The translations under genes and the position numbers were made by a program. This document shows, one piece after another, positions 12,930 to 24,400 of a DNA stretch of 64,000 bases. The stretch comes from Pegea sp. RAD2-039 (taxonomy: Eukaryota; Chordata; Thaliacea; Salpida; Salpidae). Below the pieces are notes generated by a model. It was not told where the DNA came from, made no database searches, and saw only the letters and a list, made by a program, of their open reading frames with translations. How positions within the stretch are numbered: position 1 is the first letter of the stretch; every line of letters begins with the position of its first letter. The stretch is from NCBI GenBank assembly GCA_034620365.1, contig JAQGEQ010000260.1, positions 1 to 64,000 of the forward strand, written 5' to 3'.

Positions 12930-13490
12930 TCAAATTATTTGGTTAGGTTTTCCTAATTTTTCAGTTAATTCTAATTTGTTAACTGTAAATTTGAAAATAT
13001 TAAAATTAAAAAACTAAAACTTACAACATTTTTAAAATGGATGATTACCAAATATTAGAGAGTTTAAAATAATTTAACATCATATTACTTATGTTTTTTT
13101 CACATTCATCAGAAAACCTTCTTCATTATAAAAAACAATTTAAATTATCATTGATTTATTTCTTAAAAGATTTTTTGATGAAATTTGATTTGATTTAAAG
13201 TTGGTAAAAATTATTCAGCAGACTTACAAAAGAAATTTAATGTTAAATAAAATCTTATTTATAAACCGTAAAAAGAATAGATTTTCTTTGAGTATCCAAA
13301 GGATTAGTGAATAAATAATAATAAGTAACTAAATATCAAAAGCTGGAAAGTTATTGTTTTGTGTTTAGCATAAAGTTACAAAGAAACAAAATAAATGCTT
13401 CTGACAATTGACAAAAGAATTTGTGATAAAGTTTATGCATATAATTGGCCAGGAAAGTTGAACATTTCGTTGTGAGTAACATTTGAAAAT
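12930..13490 (+). repeat. About 530-bp direct repeat, copy 1
   Basis: Nearly the same sequence occurs at 18325-18860 and 60640-61170, with a shortened copy at 42690-42835. Anchors are GAGTATCCAAAGGATTAGTG and GTTTATGCATATAATTG. It lies on the 3' side of RPB9 copy A, and copy 2 lies on the other side of the same gene block. Confidence 0.8.
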
Positions 13491-14030
13491 TTTTCACTAG
13501 CAGAAGTTTTTTCTTTATTTAAAATTCTTTTGTATTTTTGTTGATGGTAAAATTATGAATTTAAAATATAGAAAACTAAAGTAGACATGTTTAAAGCTAT
13601 AGATACTAGCTAATTTTTTATGTTGTAAAACAAGTTTTTAAGAGATATTGCTAACCATTACTTTATATATATTGGGTTTTACTTTCTAGTTTTGTTCTCT
13701 AAATTGTTTTACATTTTCTTCTAGCTTGCTATATTGTTTGCATTGGAATAATTTTTAAAACTAAATAAATTTTAGATAATTATCCATTCTTTTACGATAT
13801 GAATAATTACCATATGAAAATTTTATTCAGTAATTATTATAATAATTGATTAAAAATAATCTTTTTTCGAAGCTGATATTTAATACATCAACTGACTTTC
13901 TCAAAAAAAAATCTTTTGAAATTTTAATTTAGGAGATGTAATTTATAAAAATTATAAAATTAATAATTATAAAAAAACCTAAGTTAACAAGATTAACAAA
14001 GGTAAACCTTATTAAAAAAGTTTGGATTTA
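13490..14030 (+). repeat. Block shared with 61170-61700
   Basis: Continues the homology between blocks A and C from the 530-bp repeat up to the minisatellite, with TTTATATATATTGGG and GACTGGCTACAAGTTGG as anchors. No gene is visible. Confidence 0.6.
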
Positions 14031-14045
14031 GACTGGCTACAAGTT

Positions 14046-14243
14046 GGTAGTGGTTTTTGCTGGTTGCTAGTGGTTATTGCTGGCTGCAAGTGGTTGTTGC
14101 TGCTTCGAAATGGTTGTTGCTGCTTCGAAATGGTTGTTGCTGGCTGCTAGTGATTGTTGCTGGTTGGTAGTCAGTGTTGCTGGTTGGTAGTCGGTGTTGC
14201 TGGCTACTAGTGGTTGTTGCTGGCTGCTAGTGGTTCTTGGTAG
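14046..14243 (+). repeat. 20-bp minisatellite, copy A
   Basis: About ten degenerate tandem units of TGGTTGTTGCTGGCTGCTAG, with a variant unit ending CTGCTTCGAAA. It begins about 130 bp downstream of the RPB9 stop codon (minus-strand sense). Open frames running through it are by-products of the repeat. Confidence 0.9.
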
Positions 14244-14371
14244 CAAAATTTTGATTTTGAAGAACTTTTTAATAACAAAAAGAAGTATTCATTTTTCCAA
14301 CATATTGTTTTCTCACACCAAGACACGAAATGAAAGCAAAAAGAAGCAGATGATGTCATGGAATAGAATCA

Positions 14372-15464
14372 TCATTGAGTCCAACGATGACCACAAGACG
14401 AGTTTGTACAAACAAAGTACAACTTCATCGCTACTTCGTCTCTAGTTGATTCAGACTGAAAGAATACTGCTTCTTTATGGTGACACCTAGTGGCAAGAAT
14501 GAGTGCTGAAGAGCTTAGAGAGCTGATGACTTACTTGGGACAAGGAATACCCTTTGTTCTAGGCAAGGTTGGATCCTGGGCTACATCAGCATTGATTCGA
14601 GACAATTCATCAACTTTGTTGACATAAACACAAGGATTATCTGCCTTGATTTGAAAACTACAATTGCGACACTAAAAAGAAATAACTCATAAAAATGTTT
14701 ATTGTAACTATTTCAATTTTCAACCAGCTTTAAAAATGAAAAACTCACAGCATACAGCAACTCTTTTTTTATTTTATCTTCTTTTGGATACAGCATGTTA
14801 TTACTAAAAAACACAAATATTTCAGTGAATAATAATCAAAAAATGTCACTGAAAACATAAACTAGCAAACAATTTTGGAATGGTAGATAAGAAAACTTTA
14901 ATTTTGTTTTGTTAATTAGTTTAGTATAAATGATATTCTTATAACATGTTTACTGAAAAAGGATTTTTATTTGATTTTCAAACGAATGAAACAAAATTGC
15001 ATATCGGAAAATAAAGAAATAATAAAAAAGAAAATAAAGCAGACAAGAATATTTTATATTTTTACTTCCTACTCTTTAGCAATGGTAAATTTAAAAAAAA
15101 TAGAATTAAAAAATAAACTTTATAAAAAACTAGAATAAAAAATATATATTTTAAATTAAATTTACTTAAACATGAGTTAATAATTTTAATTGACTTTTTT
15201 TTTTTTATTTAATACTAATTATTATCATAAAATAATGAGAAAAATTATTACTAATTTTAATCTTGAATGGTCTTTTTATGTTATAGCAAACGTTTGAAGA
15301 TAAATAAAAAAAACTAGATAGAGCAAAAGGATTAATAAAATGGTAAGTACTTTATGTAGATGTATTTTTAAATAAATTAAAGAACTGAAAAACTAATAAA
15401 ACAACTGTTACCATTCTGGACAGAACTTTATTCCAATAAAACTAGGCCCTTTGCTTGAGCTCAT
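14372..15464 (-). CDS. POLR2I: RNA polymerase II subunit RPB9, copy A (four exons)
   Basis: Small zinc-ribbon subunit of nuclear RNA polymerase II, known for roles in elongation, proofreading with TFIIS and start-site choice. Exons on minus are 15464-15412, 14803-14749, 14671-14535 and 14486-14372; all introns are GT-AG and phases agree. The spliced protein is 119 aa. N-terminal part: [18 protein letters not shown], then [10 protein letters not shown]. First zinc ribbon: CPEC with CRNC. Linker: DPTLPRTK. Second ribbon: CPKC with VCTNSSCGH, ending HRWTQ. This is the full family architecture at near the usual length (about 125 aa). Oddity: 12 nt encoding four residues between VNKV and DEL, present in copies B and C, are missing here, apparently lost between two CAAC repeats. 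An acceptor-like TTTCATTAG ends 9 bases before the ATG. It is the only copy here with its start exon. Identification is secure; function of this shortened copy is not. Confidence 0.95.
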
Positions 15465-15473
15465 TTTTTCCAC

Positions 15474-15474
15474 T
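15474..15474 (-). promoter_or_regulatory. Possible splice or trans-splice acceptor before RPB9
   Basis: On minus, a T-rich tract ending TTTCATTAG lies 9 bases upstream of the RPB9 ATG. It may be the end of a 5'-UTR intron or a spliced-leader acceptor. Confidence 0.3.
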
Positions 15475-15908
15475 AATGAAATAAAATCAACAAATAAAAG
15501 ATGTAGTTAAAAAGCTACAACAAATTGTAATTCATTATTGATTTCGATAAGTTTAACACTCAGCATTCAAAATATAAATGAAAGTATTTTTTCTTCTTCA
15601 TTAGATAACCATATAACTGTAAATTGTTTGATTGTAGTTAATATTAAATACAAAAACAAATCTAAATATTTATTTAGAAAAACTAAAAGTTACAATTTCA
15701 AAGTAAAATAGATTTATTTACAAAGTTGCTCATAGCAGCTCACGCCCAACACAACTATAAAAAACTGATGTATAAAGACAAAAATGGTAAAAAAAACCCT
15801 CTTTCTTTCACTATCCTTTATTTTATCTTGCTATAAGTAACTAACATTATTGCATTCTTCTTTTGTCTTTATAAAGATAAAAATGATTAATCAATTTGAT
15901 CTTAATTT

Positions 15909-16580
15909 TTAATCAAATAGTTGATCATGTTCTTCAGGTGCATAAGCTTCACCATTAGACCATACACACTTGCCATTAATGAAATTTAATCCAACTTGCC
16001 AACATTGGTTTTAGAATCTTCCATTTCATGATAATCAGCTACTAAAACTGAAGTCTTTTCAATTTTCTGTATAGTGTTGAGGGGTGACAAAGCTAATCCA
16101 AAGTATTCACAATTATCAAACCATTCAAGCATGATAGGAGGTTTTACATCTAAATATTTCATTTTAGCTTTTCTAGCTATGAAAAAAATAATAATTAGAA
16201 GCATGAAAACTTTGAAAGTTGCATAAACCGTCAAGAGTTTAAATTTTTATATTACTACTTAATAAGGCTTCATTGAAGTCAAAAAACATACAATAACCAG
16301 TCTAAAATAAACAAAAAATAATCTTCGACATATAATACTATTTCTTGAAATTACAACAGTATATTTTAATAAGCATTTAAACCTGAAAAAATCATAAGCA
16401 CAACAATCTCAAAAAAACAGTTTCGTTATTTTAAAGACCCGGTTATTGCCATTTTTTTATAGAAAAATCCTAATTTATGTTGCTGGTTTGTAATCAGACG
16501 CAAAGATTTATAAATATATAATCGAATAATGCAGAAAATGATTATCAAATACTTACATTTAGCAGGATGAATTCAAAGTG
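15909..16580 (-). pseudogene. 84-codon small gene, copy A, frameshifted
   Basis: Homologue of the intact gene at 40275-40529. On minus, a 24-nt exon (16580-16557, flanked by TTTTCAG and GTAAGT) is spliced to an exon whose first ATG is at 16162. The frame starts MKYLDVKPPIMLEWF but one base is lost near 16012 relative to copy B, giving a premature stop at 15986. Beyond the shift the old frame is still readable to a stop at 15909-15911, with GKCVWSNGEAY preserved. Loss looks recent because the remainder is well conserved. Family not recognised. It lies about 445 bp upstream of RPB9 in the same orientation. Confidence 0.7.
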
Positions 16581-17163
16581 CTGAAAATAAAAAGATAATT
16601 CTTGGAAACAGCACACAATGTAATGTTTAGGTGTCTAATTCATTTTAAAACTTTTCCTAACTTTTCTCCTCACTTATTGCTTACTTTTGATGTTTGAGAT
16701 CATTTGCTACACTAGGCATTTCACCTTAACCAAATATTTACTGCTGTGCTATAATTTCCATTTTTTTATTTTTTTTGTTGTTTTAAATACTGTTTTTGAC
16801 ACGATACTTTATTAAACTTAAATTGCTGCGTCTGCAAATAAGTAGGTTTATCTCTAGATTAAAGATAATTTAGTTAAAATGATTTACAGTTTAAACATCG
16901 TTTATTTAATTACCAAATGACAACTTAGGTTAAAATAATTAGAAAATTAGCATTTTGATAACAAAGAAAAGTTCACAAATCAAGAGCGTTCAAGATGACT
17001 CTAATCAATCGATTCTTGAATACTAATGTTAAAAGCAACTTGATTCTTTTTATTTTTACCTTTTTTTGAGATTAATAACACCAAAAAAAACATCTGAATC
17101 ACCGAAATATTTATCCTTATTCTGAAATTTTCCCATTATAGCTTTATTTTTATTCAAATCAGA

Positions 17164-17427
17164 TTAATTATCTATTTTATCAAATGAATCATTGTTTTCT
17201 TCAGGTTTGCTGTCATCTGGTTTTTCATAATTCCTGTTTACAATTGTACCATTACTTTCAGTAACATTTGAATGAAGTGGAATCATTTGAAGTACATTGT
17301 CATTAGTAGGTGAGTTTTGAAAAGCTCTTTGAAAACATTTTCGAAAGATCATCGCAATTAAACAACAAAGAAAATCTACCAACAACTCTAACAAATAAAC
17401 AATAAAACAAAACTTAAGATATGACAT
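17164..17427 (-). CDS. Small single-pass membrane protein, copy A (87 aa)
   Basis: An 87-codon ORF, MSYLKFCFIVYLLELLVDF at the start, then a hydrophobic stretch covering about residues 5-27, a basic RKCFQR segment right after it, and a polar acidic tail rich in Asn, Asp, Ser and Glu (KPDDSKPEENN). The basic side next to the membrane segment suggests the tail faces the cytosol. The copy at 41530-41790 keeps the frame with one in-frame codon indel and about nine substitutions, mostly in the membrane segment, while the tail is almost unchanged. That pattern supports a real protein. I do not recognise the family. It is first in a same-strand row with the 84-codon gene and RPB9. No intron is seen. 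Confidence 0.6.
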   Translation of the reverse strand: MSYLKFCFIVYLLELLVDFLCCLIAMIFRKCFQRAFQNSPTNDNVLQMIPLHSNVTESNGTIVNRNYEKPDDSKPEENNDSFDKIDN

Positions 17428-17429
17428 TT

Positions 17430-18325
17430 CAAAACTTTGCTTTCATCCAATAGTTTCTGATCTCAATAAATTTGATTGTAGTCTGTCAATTGTAGTCTTT
17501 TTGAAGTTTATCTAATCCAACCAGCTGTGAGGAACTTGAAGTCAGACAATGTCTTTTAAAGCTGAGGTCTTGTGAAATTTCTAAATTTTATGATCATTGC
17601 AAAAGCAGCTTTGTTTTGAATTTAAACTGTTTTGAAGAGCTTTTTAGCAGTTTGTAATGATTAAAAAGAAAAATATTGAGCTTTGTAATTGCTGTAATGC
17701 TCTAACCTTAACTTTATAATAAATTATTGAAAACAAGTATAATTTGATTTTTCAATACATTAGATATGAACTAAACTCAACGTTATTATTTTGAAAATTC
17801 AAGTTTCAAATTAAATATATAAATTTTTAAAGGTTGGTGTTTAGTGATTAAACAGTTGTTACAACTTGGCAAAATAAATCGTTAGTTTGCTGATTTTATA
17901 AACAATTTATAGAATATTTTTTGAAATGTTGTCAAATTCTTGGAAGTTTTTAGAGAGATCATAATTTATTAAACTGGTATTGGAATCTTTTTCGAACACC
18001 AAAATTAGAATACTACAATTCTACCAAGTAGTGCAAATCGTTTAACATATGGTTACTTCTATAGCATCTGTTTTCTTAACCAGCCTGCGTTGACCAGAAA
18101 GTATTTTTAAATCTTCATTTAAAGATAACTTTCATATTTCATTAGGAAGCTACATGGTTACAGATTTTTAGTTTTGCTTTAAAAGATAATTTTATCACTT
18201 CAAAAATAACACATTAATGAAAAATTCTCTATTTTTAGAACATTTACACAAGTTTCGAACTGATTAACTACAGTTACAAATAATTATTCAAACTTATAAT
18301 GTTTATCCTTAATTACTGAGCTAAC
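17430..18325. repeat. Noncoding part of duplicated block A
   Basis: Aligns base for base, with few changes, to 41791-42690. It is the upstream flank of the small membrane protein gene and may hold its promoter; I cannot point to a specific element. Confidence 0.7.
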
Positions 18326-18860
18326 AAATTATTTGGTGAGGTTTTCCTAATTTTTTAGGGAATTCTAATTTGTAAACTGTAAATTTGACAATATCAAAAT
18401 TAAAAAATTAATACTTAAAACATTGTTAAAATTGATAAGTATCAAATATTAAAGAGTTTAAACTATTTGAACATCATATTACTTATAGTTTGTTTCACTT
18501 TCATCAGAAAACTATGTTCATTATAAAAAAACAAATTAAATTATCATTGACTGCTTAAAAGATTTCTTGATGAATTTTGATTTGATTTAAAGTTGGTAAA
18601 AATTATTCAGCAAACTTAAAAAAGAAATTTAATTTTAAATAAACTCTTATTTATAAACCCAAAAAAGAATAGATTTTATTTGAGTATCCAAAGGATTAGT
18701 GAATAAATAATAATAAATAACTAAATATCAAAAGCTGGAAAGTTATTGTTTTGTGTTTAGCATAAAGTTACAAAGAAACTAAATAAATTTTCTGATGATT
18801 GACAGTTTATGATTAAGTTTATGCATATAATTGACTAAGAAAGTTGAACATTTCGTTATG
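18325..18860 (+). repeat. About 530-bp direct repeat, copy 2
   Basis: Same orientation and nearly the same sequence as 12930-13490, so the RPB9 block A is bracketed by direct repeats about 5.4 kb apart. Confidence 0.8.
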
Positions 18861-20180
18861 AGTTTCCGAAGAATGTGGAAAATGAATATCAAACACTTCT
18901 AGTTGTGGTTGGTGCATTAGGAATAACATCAAATGAGTACAAAAATTGAATTCAAGAAGTTATTTGAACTATGTACCAGGACGATTCGAAAAAGATAGAT
19001 ATCTTGCGAACAGCGCACATACAACATAAACTTTTGATGACTAGTAGAAGTTGAAAAATTTCTCAATTTTTTTCACTTGTTGCTTACTTTTACTTTATGA
19101 CATCATTTGTTATACTAGACATTGTAGGTTGACCTATTAATTATTGCTAAAGTAAGTTTCACTGTTTTATTTTTGTTGCTGTCTTTTTTCAAAACTACTT
19201 AAAATACAAACCAAATAATATATATTATCGAAAAGATAAATTTATAGTTATATTAATTATTACAATACAAGAAGTAACATTTTGTTTTCAACCGAGAGTG
19301 TCATTCAGTGAAAAACTGTTTAAACTTATTTTTTTAAAATAACTATTTAAGTTTCGAATTTGACTTGTTAATCAGGTAAACTTATTTCGCTAACAAAACT
19401 AAAATTATAATTTTCTAAACTTGTACTTTTGCTAAAATATCAACAAAACGATGTAGACTTTTTTGACTGTTTGAAAATGAACAGTAAAATTTCCAACATA
19501 TTTTCATTACATTTTAAACTACAATTTTGTTTTGTTGTTAGAAAATCAGATGAAAAAAACTTTAAATTGCCATTAATAATTATTATATGAATCATTTTAA
19601 GAAAAAATTAATAAAAAATATTTAAAATCAACCTTAAAAATATATCTGAAAATAAATATCCAATTAATCGAAAACTTTTCAATTTCGAAAAATTTTTAAT
19701 TTCTTTTACTATCAATCTTACAGAGAAAGTATTTCCTTCTTCTTAGTAGATGATAAATTTTAGTTTTAAACTGTTTAAAGATTTTTTTAAAACTATAACT
19801 ATTATAAAAACTTTTTATATAAAGTTAAATGTATGAGTATATGAGGTTAGGGTTACAACTAAAAATTGTATTTTTAGTTGTTTTTTTTACTAAAGACAAA
19901 AATCATATTTATACATTTAATATTTTACTAAATTTGTTGTAAATCTGATAATAAAAATTTCGTTATCTTAATAGCAAAGAAGTTATTAAAAATCATAGTG
20001 AAAATCATTAACAAAGCAAAAAATGATTTACAAAAAGAAAGTTGTTAAAATAATTGTCACAATTAAATAACATGGAAATTTCATTTGATAATGCATTTAT
20101 TCCGATAAATTCAATAAACTCCGATAAAAGCAGTTTTAAATTTGAAAGTTTGTTCGAATAAATTCTTAATTTTGGATTAA
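18860..20180. repeat. Dispersed repeat sequence
   Basis: No gene seen. The part 19440-19915 is an inverted duplicate of 57475-57950 (anchor GTTAGGGTTACAACTAAAAA). The block around 19300 (TCATTCAGTGAAAAACTG) recurs at 24190 and 45125, and in reverse at 11440 and 57880. Confidence 0.55.
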
Positions 20181-20183
20181 TCT

Positions 20184-20291
20184 ATCGACATATGGTCGAT
20201 GTAAAAAATGTTTACTTGATTGTAGTGTTGTCTTAAACCGAGGAATATTTTTCAATATAAAAATGTTTTTTTATCTAGTATTTGTCCAGAA
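20184..20291 (-). ncRNA. Candidate Sm-class small RNA gene, element 3
   Basis: On minus: CTGGACAAATACTAGAT, TATA-like TTTTTATATTG, variable segment with CAAGTAAAC, CATTTTTTAC at the Sm position, hairpin ATCGAC-CATAT-GTCGAT, then ATTAATCC downstream. The Sm-like site is weaker than in most copies. Confidence 0.4.
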
Positions 20292-21542
20292 AAAAAATAT
20301 TTTTCAAAAATTCATTTCATAAATTTGAATTAATTATAATCATAGTAATAATTTTGTATTTTGACAATAAAGATAAAAACAAATTACTTTTACTAATTTT
20401 GATTACCTTATTTAATATTTTTCTAAATTTGATCAATTTGATCAGTTTGATAAATTTTTCCTTCATATTTTTAAATAAACTCAAATACAATGAAAATTAA
20501 AAAAGTTCTTAATCGGCAGCATCTGCCAAAGTAAAATAGTAGATAGTTTGATAGATTTTTATTACATAAAAATGTATGTTAAAAAGTTTAAAGTTACTTT
20601 GCATTTAAAATACAAAAATAATTTCCTATAAAAATTTTAATTTTGTTTGATACGAAAAACTACTTGTTAAGTTAGTTTTGTTTTCAATTGAAATATAATT
20701 ATCATAATTTCAACAAAGTTTAAAAGTATTTCTTAAAATTCAATTTATCAAATATCACTTATAAAAACATAGCCTAAAGCAATGCAAGGATATCAAAATT
20801 ATTTATCTTCAGCGACTTCTAGCGTCAACTTTTTCTACTATAGAAACATAAAACTCAAAAATCATAAATTAGACTTTTATGATTTTTATAAAAACAATTT
20901 TACTTACCCAAAATAATCAATTTTGCTTTATTTTAATATATTTTATGTTGTTTTCAATAATCTTTATTTAATTAGTTCTAATTACACAAGACGTTTAGGT
21001 TATTATTTTAACTCTTTTTAACTTCATCTGATTAGTTGAAGATTTTAATTTAATGTTCAAACTCAACAATTTTGGTCATTTAATTATTTTTAGACATAAG
21101 TAAAAACGTCAAAAGGATTTTGAAGAAGAAAAAACTGTGAAAGTTGTTCATTTACACTTCTTGAATATTTTCAGCATTTTGACGTTCACTTTTTATTTGT
21201 AATCTAAAAGAAAATATTTTTCAATTAAACGTGAATTTATATGTTTGTATCAATAGTAATTTGGTAACACAAATTCTAAGCATATATAAATTATGTTTTA
21301 TTATAATTTTCTTTTTGTTTATTATTAATCTTCTTATCTCAAGTTTAAAGTTTACCAAAAATCTTTTTAATAAATATATGATTATATTTGGTCTAAACAC
21401 TTATGGAAATCATTTTAGGCTCGTAACATATATATAAAATAAATATTTTTAAAATATATTTTAGAATTTAATGTTTAATTAAAAATTGTTTTAATGTAAA
21501 TATTTGTATGTTTAATGATCATAGTTTTTACATTTTATATAA
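20292..21542. repeat. Dispersed repeat sequence
   Basis: No gene supported. It includes the CTAGCGTCAAC motif at about 20819 and a segment, 20870-21260, that is an inverted relative of 47800-48570. Short open frames at 20282 and 21231 are low-complexity hydrophobic translations of A/T-rich DNA. Confidence 0.5.
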
Positions 21543-21614
21543 ACATCAATGACTTTATCGACATCAATGAAGTCATCAACATCAATGACTTCATCAACAT
21601 CAACGACTTAATCA
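21543..21614 (+). repeat. 18-bp tandem repeat, four units
   Basis: Four consecutive units close to ACATCAATGACTTCATCA, with scattered substitutions. Isolated, with no gene next to it. Confidence 0.85.
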
Positions 21615-21814
21615 ATAATTGCTCATCAAATAATTGCTTATAATTACTACAACGACAAATAACAATATCTTCAAAGTTACAAAACTAAAAGATCGACAAA
21701 TATTTTATGCCAAATTGAAATTCACGCCGTGTAATTTTATAAATTGAAACATTCCAGCAGTTTTGAATTTGAAAGTTTGTTGGTATTTCTCTGTTTAATC
21801 TTTTTCATTAAGTT

Positions 21815-21929
21815 ATCGACACATGGTCGATATCAAAAAAATTAAAACTACCGAATCTATCACAGAGGATTGTGGATTGAGGAATAATCTTTATTATAAT
21901 TATATCTTTTGATCTAGTATTTGTTGGGA
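21815..21929 (-). ncRNA. Candidate Sm-class small RNA gene, element 4
   Basis: On minus: CCAACAAATACTAGATC, TATA-like ATTATAATAAAG, ATTATTCCTCA, Sm-like AATTTTTTTGA, hairpin ATCGAC-CATGT-GTCGAT. A GGTAGT lies shortly before the Sm-like site and could act as a donor if this were a spliced leader. The promoter-like motif has lost its CCGG core. Confidence 0.42.
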
Positions 21930-22316
21930 TAAAATAAATTTTTTGAAAGATTTTATCTTATCATAAATTTGAATTATTTGTAATCATAATAATAGTTATG
22001 TTTGTTGACAAAAAAATTAGAAGCAAATTGCTTCTACTAATATTGATTTTCTTATTGAGGTTTTTCTAACTTTATTCGAAAATATTTCTGAACACTTTTA
22101 AAGACGAGTTTTGGAAATTTCAAATCACTAATTTAAGTTAAAATTTTGTAAACGACCCTAAAATACAACAGTTAAACGAAATAAGAAATGTTTTCAATAA
22201 ATTTAATTACCTTATTCGAGATTTTTCTTATTTTGATTGAAACTATTTTTCTGCATGTTTATAGGAATGTGTTTTTCAATTCCAAAGTTTAAGTTAACAT
22301 TTATTCGGATTAAACT

Positions 22317-22425
22317 ATCGACAAATGGTCAATATCAAAAATATTTTCATTTTTAATATGTACAACCGAGTGGTGAGGAATAATCTTCATAATAAAAACT
22401 ACTTTATATCTAGTGTTTGTCCGGA
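22317..22425 (-). ncRNA. Candidate Sm-class small RNA gene, element 5
   Basis: On minus: TCCGGACAAACACTAGAT, TATA-like TTTTTATTATGAAG, ATTATTCCTCA, Sm-like ATATTTTTGA, hairpin ATTGAC-CATTT-GTCGAT. The changed stem base gives a U.G pair in RNA from this strand but an A.C clash on the other. Confidence 0.45.
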
Positions 22426-24400
22426 GAAAAGATATTTTTCGTAAATAATTTTTCCTCATTTCGTAAGTTTGCTTATTCATAATCATAAGAATAAATTTGT
22501 ATGTTCCAAAAAAAGATAAAAACAAATTGCTTTTGCTAATTTTGATAAGCTTATTTGAGATTTTTTCTAATTTATGCCGAAACATTTACTGGATATTTTT
22601 CAAAATATGTTTTGGAAGTTCGAAGTCACTGAGTTGAGTCTAATATTGAACATTTTTCAATTCCAATTTTATGTTTCGAGAAAAATGTAAGCTAATTGTA
22701 TGATTATAAATAAAATTGTATAAATTTAAGTAAACAATCTTTGGTAAGCTCAAAGTCATTGAGTAACACTATTTGTCTGAAAGGTAGGAGAATACAACGT
22801 TTATAAAATTAGAAAATATAAACATACGACAAATATAGTGACATCTAGTGGCTGAAAAATAAATAGTAAAATATAAATAAATTTTACAAAAGTTTTAATT
22901 TAAAGTTTAATGTACTAAACTTTAATAAAAGTGAGACAAATCGCAAATAATTTGTTCAAGTCAGGTTTACTCAGAATCTTAATGAATTGACAAGGTAGAA
23001 TTTGATTGAAATTTGTTCTCAGTATATTTTAAGTAATGTTTTTTTTTAAACTTATTTAAGTATCATAAAAACAGTTGATTAAAATTAGTTTGTAAGACTG
23101 AAAAAGATTTGGTTTTAATTTAACGCAACATAAACATCATTCCACTACATAATAAATGTTATTAAGTAGATAACAGCACATTGCTTTAATCAAAATTCAG
23201 AAATGATAATCTATTTAAACTTTAAATCGAATTTTTTATTGTTTTTTTTTTACAAAGCATAAATATATTTTATATACACTTGAAATATTTCTAAACTGTT
23301 GGTAAAACCTGAATGTATATATTTTAAAAATAAATTCCTAAAGGACATGCTGTTATTTAAATTCATCTTAGAAATCATAAAACAAAGCAAAAGACGCTTT
23401 ACAAAGAGAAAACTTGAAAACGCAAAAATCCCCTCATTTAATCAGTTAAATAGGTACTAATGGTGGCCTAAAACTAAATACTCAGTATAATCAACAATTT
23501 TATTGAAACTTGCTTAAGTGCAAACAATAGATTTACTTATATAAATAATTTAACACATAAAATTTAGTCTTAATAGGGTTTTCTTTAATTTGTATATTTT
23601 ATCTTTCTCTGTTAACTTAAGTGGATAAATCTTTTATTGAATTGAAAACTCAAGACAACTTTGAACTCTGCTTTTGTTTTTAGTTTGATTTTTAGCTTAA
23701 GCTATATCACAAAAGTAAATGAAATTAAATTCTTGTTACATAAGCTAATGACAATTCAAGATAGAATAAACCATTTTGATATATTTCAGTTTCAGATTTA
23801 TAAATGTTTGTTAAAGTAAGAAAAGTGATATATTTATCTATTACCATGTTTGTCAGTACAAAAATAGGAAGCTTAAATTTTTTGAAATAAATACGAAATT
23901 AAGGAAAATAAAAAACATTTTTAATCGGTAGCATATCCATAGTAAAATAGCAAGTAGTTTGATAGTTTGTTATTAAACCAAAATGCATGTTAAAAAGTTA
24001 TAATTTACTTTAAGTCTAAAAATCAAAACAAAATTTGTTATTAAATTTTAGTTTTGTCTGATACAAAAAGCTACTTGTTAAAATAGTTTTATTTTCAATT
24101 TAAACTCAAAGTTCTTTGAAGATTATCTTTATAGTATTGTTATTATTAACAGATATTATTTTCAAGATTATCTTTTTATAGATAATAAGAGTGGCATTCA
24201 GTGGAAAACTGTTTAAACCAGATTTTACTTAAATACATATTTCAGTTTCAAAAGTAACTTTTTAATCAATTGAGTGTGTTTAGCTAACAACAAATGCATT
24301 TTGTAAATTTGTACTTTTGCTAAAATATCTACAAATACTTTGTAAACTTTTTTCAGTTTAAAGTTTAAACGTTGAATATTTATAAGCCGTGTTTGCTAAT
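22426..24400. repeat. Dispersed repeat monomers
   Basis: Holds the GTCACTGAGTAACACTATTT block (about 22757) and GACATCTAGTGGCTGAAA (22843). The segment 23560-23830 is shared with 55310-55570 and, reversed, with 8840-9000. No gene. Confidence 0.55.

Noticed and set aside
14480..14496. GACACCTAGTGGCA read as a CTCF site (also at 39666 and 62650)
   Set aside because: It is the intron 3 acceptor and first codons of RPB9 exon 4, conserved because of the gene.
20282..21437. Short hydrophobic frames at 20282-20500 and 21231-21437
   Set aside because: A/T-rich DNA yields Ile/Leu/Phe/Asn-rich frames by chance; 20282 overlaps a small-RNA-like element.
22310..22585. 91-codon minus frame in a repeat monomer (similarly 59588-59788 and 55499-55738)
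   Set aside because: Lies across the small-RNA-like elements and monomer sequence; the frame is not kept in other copies.
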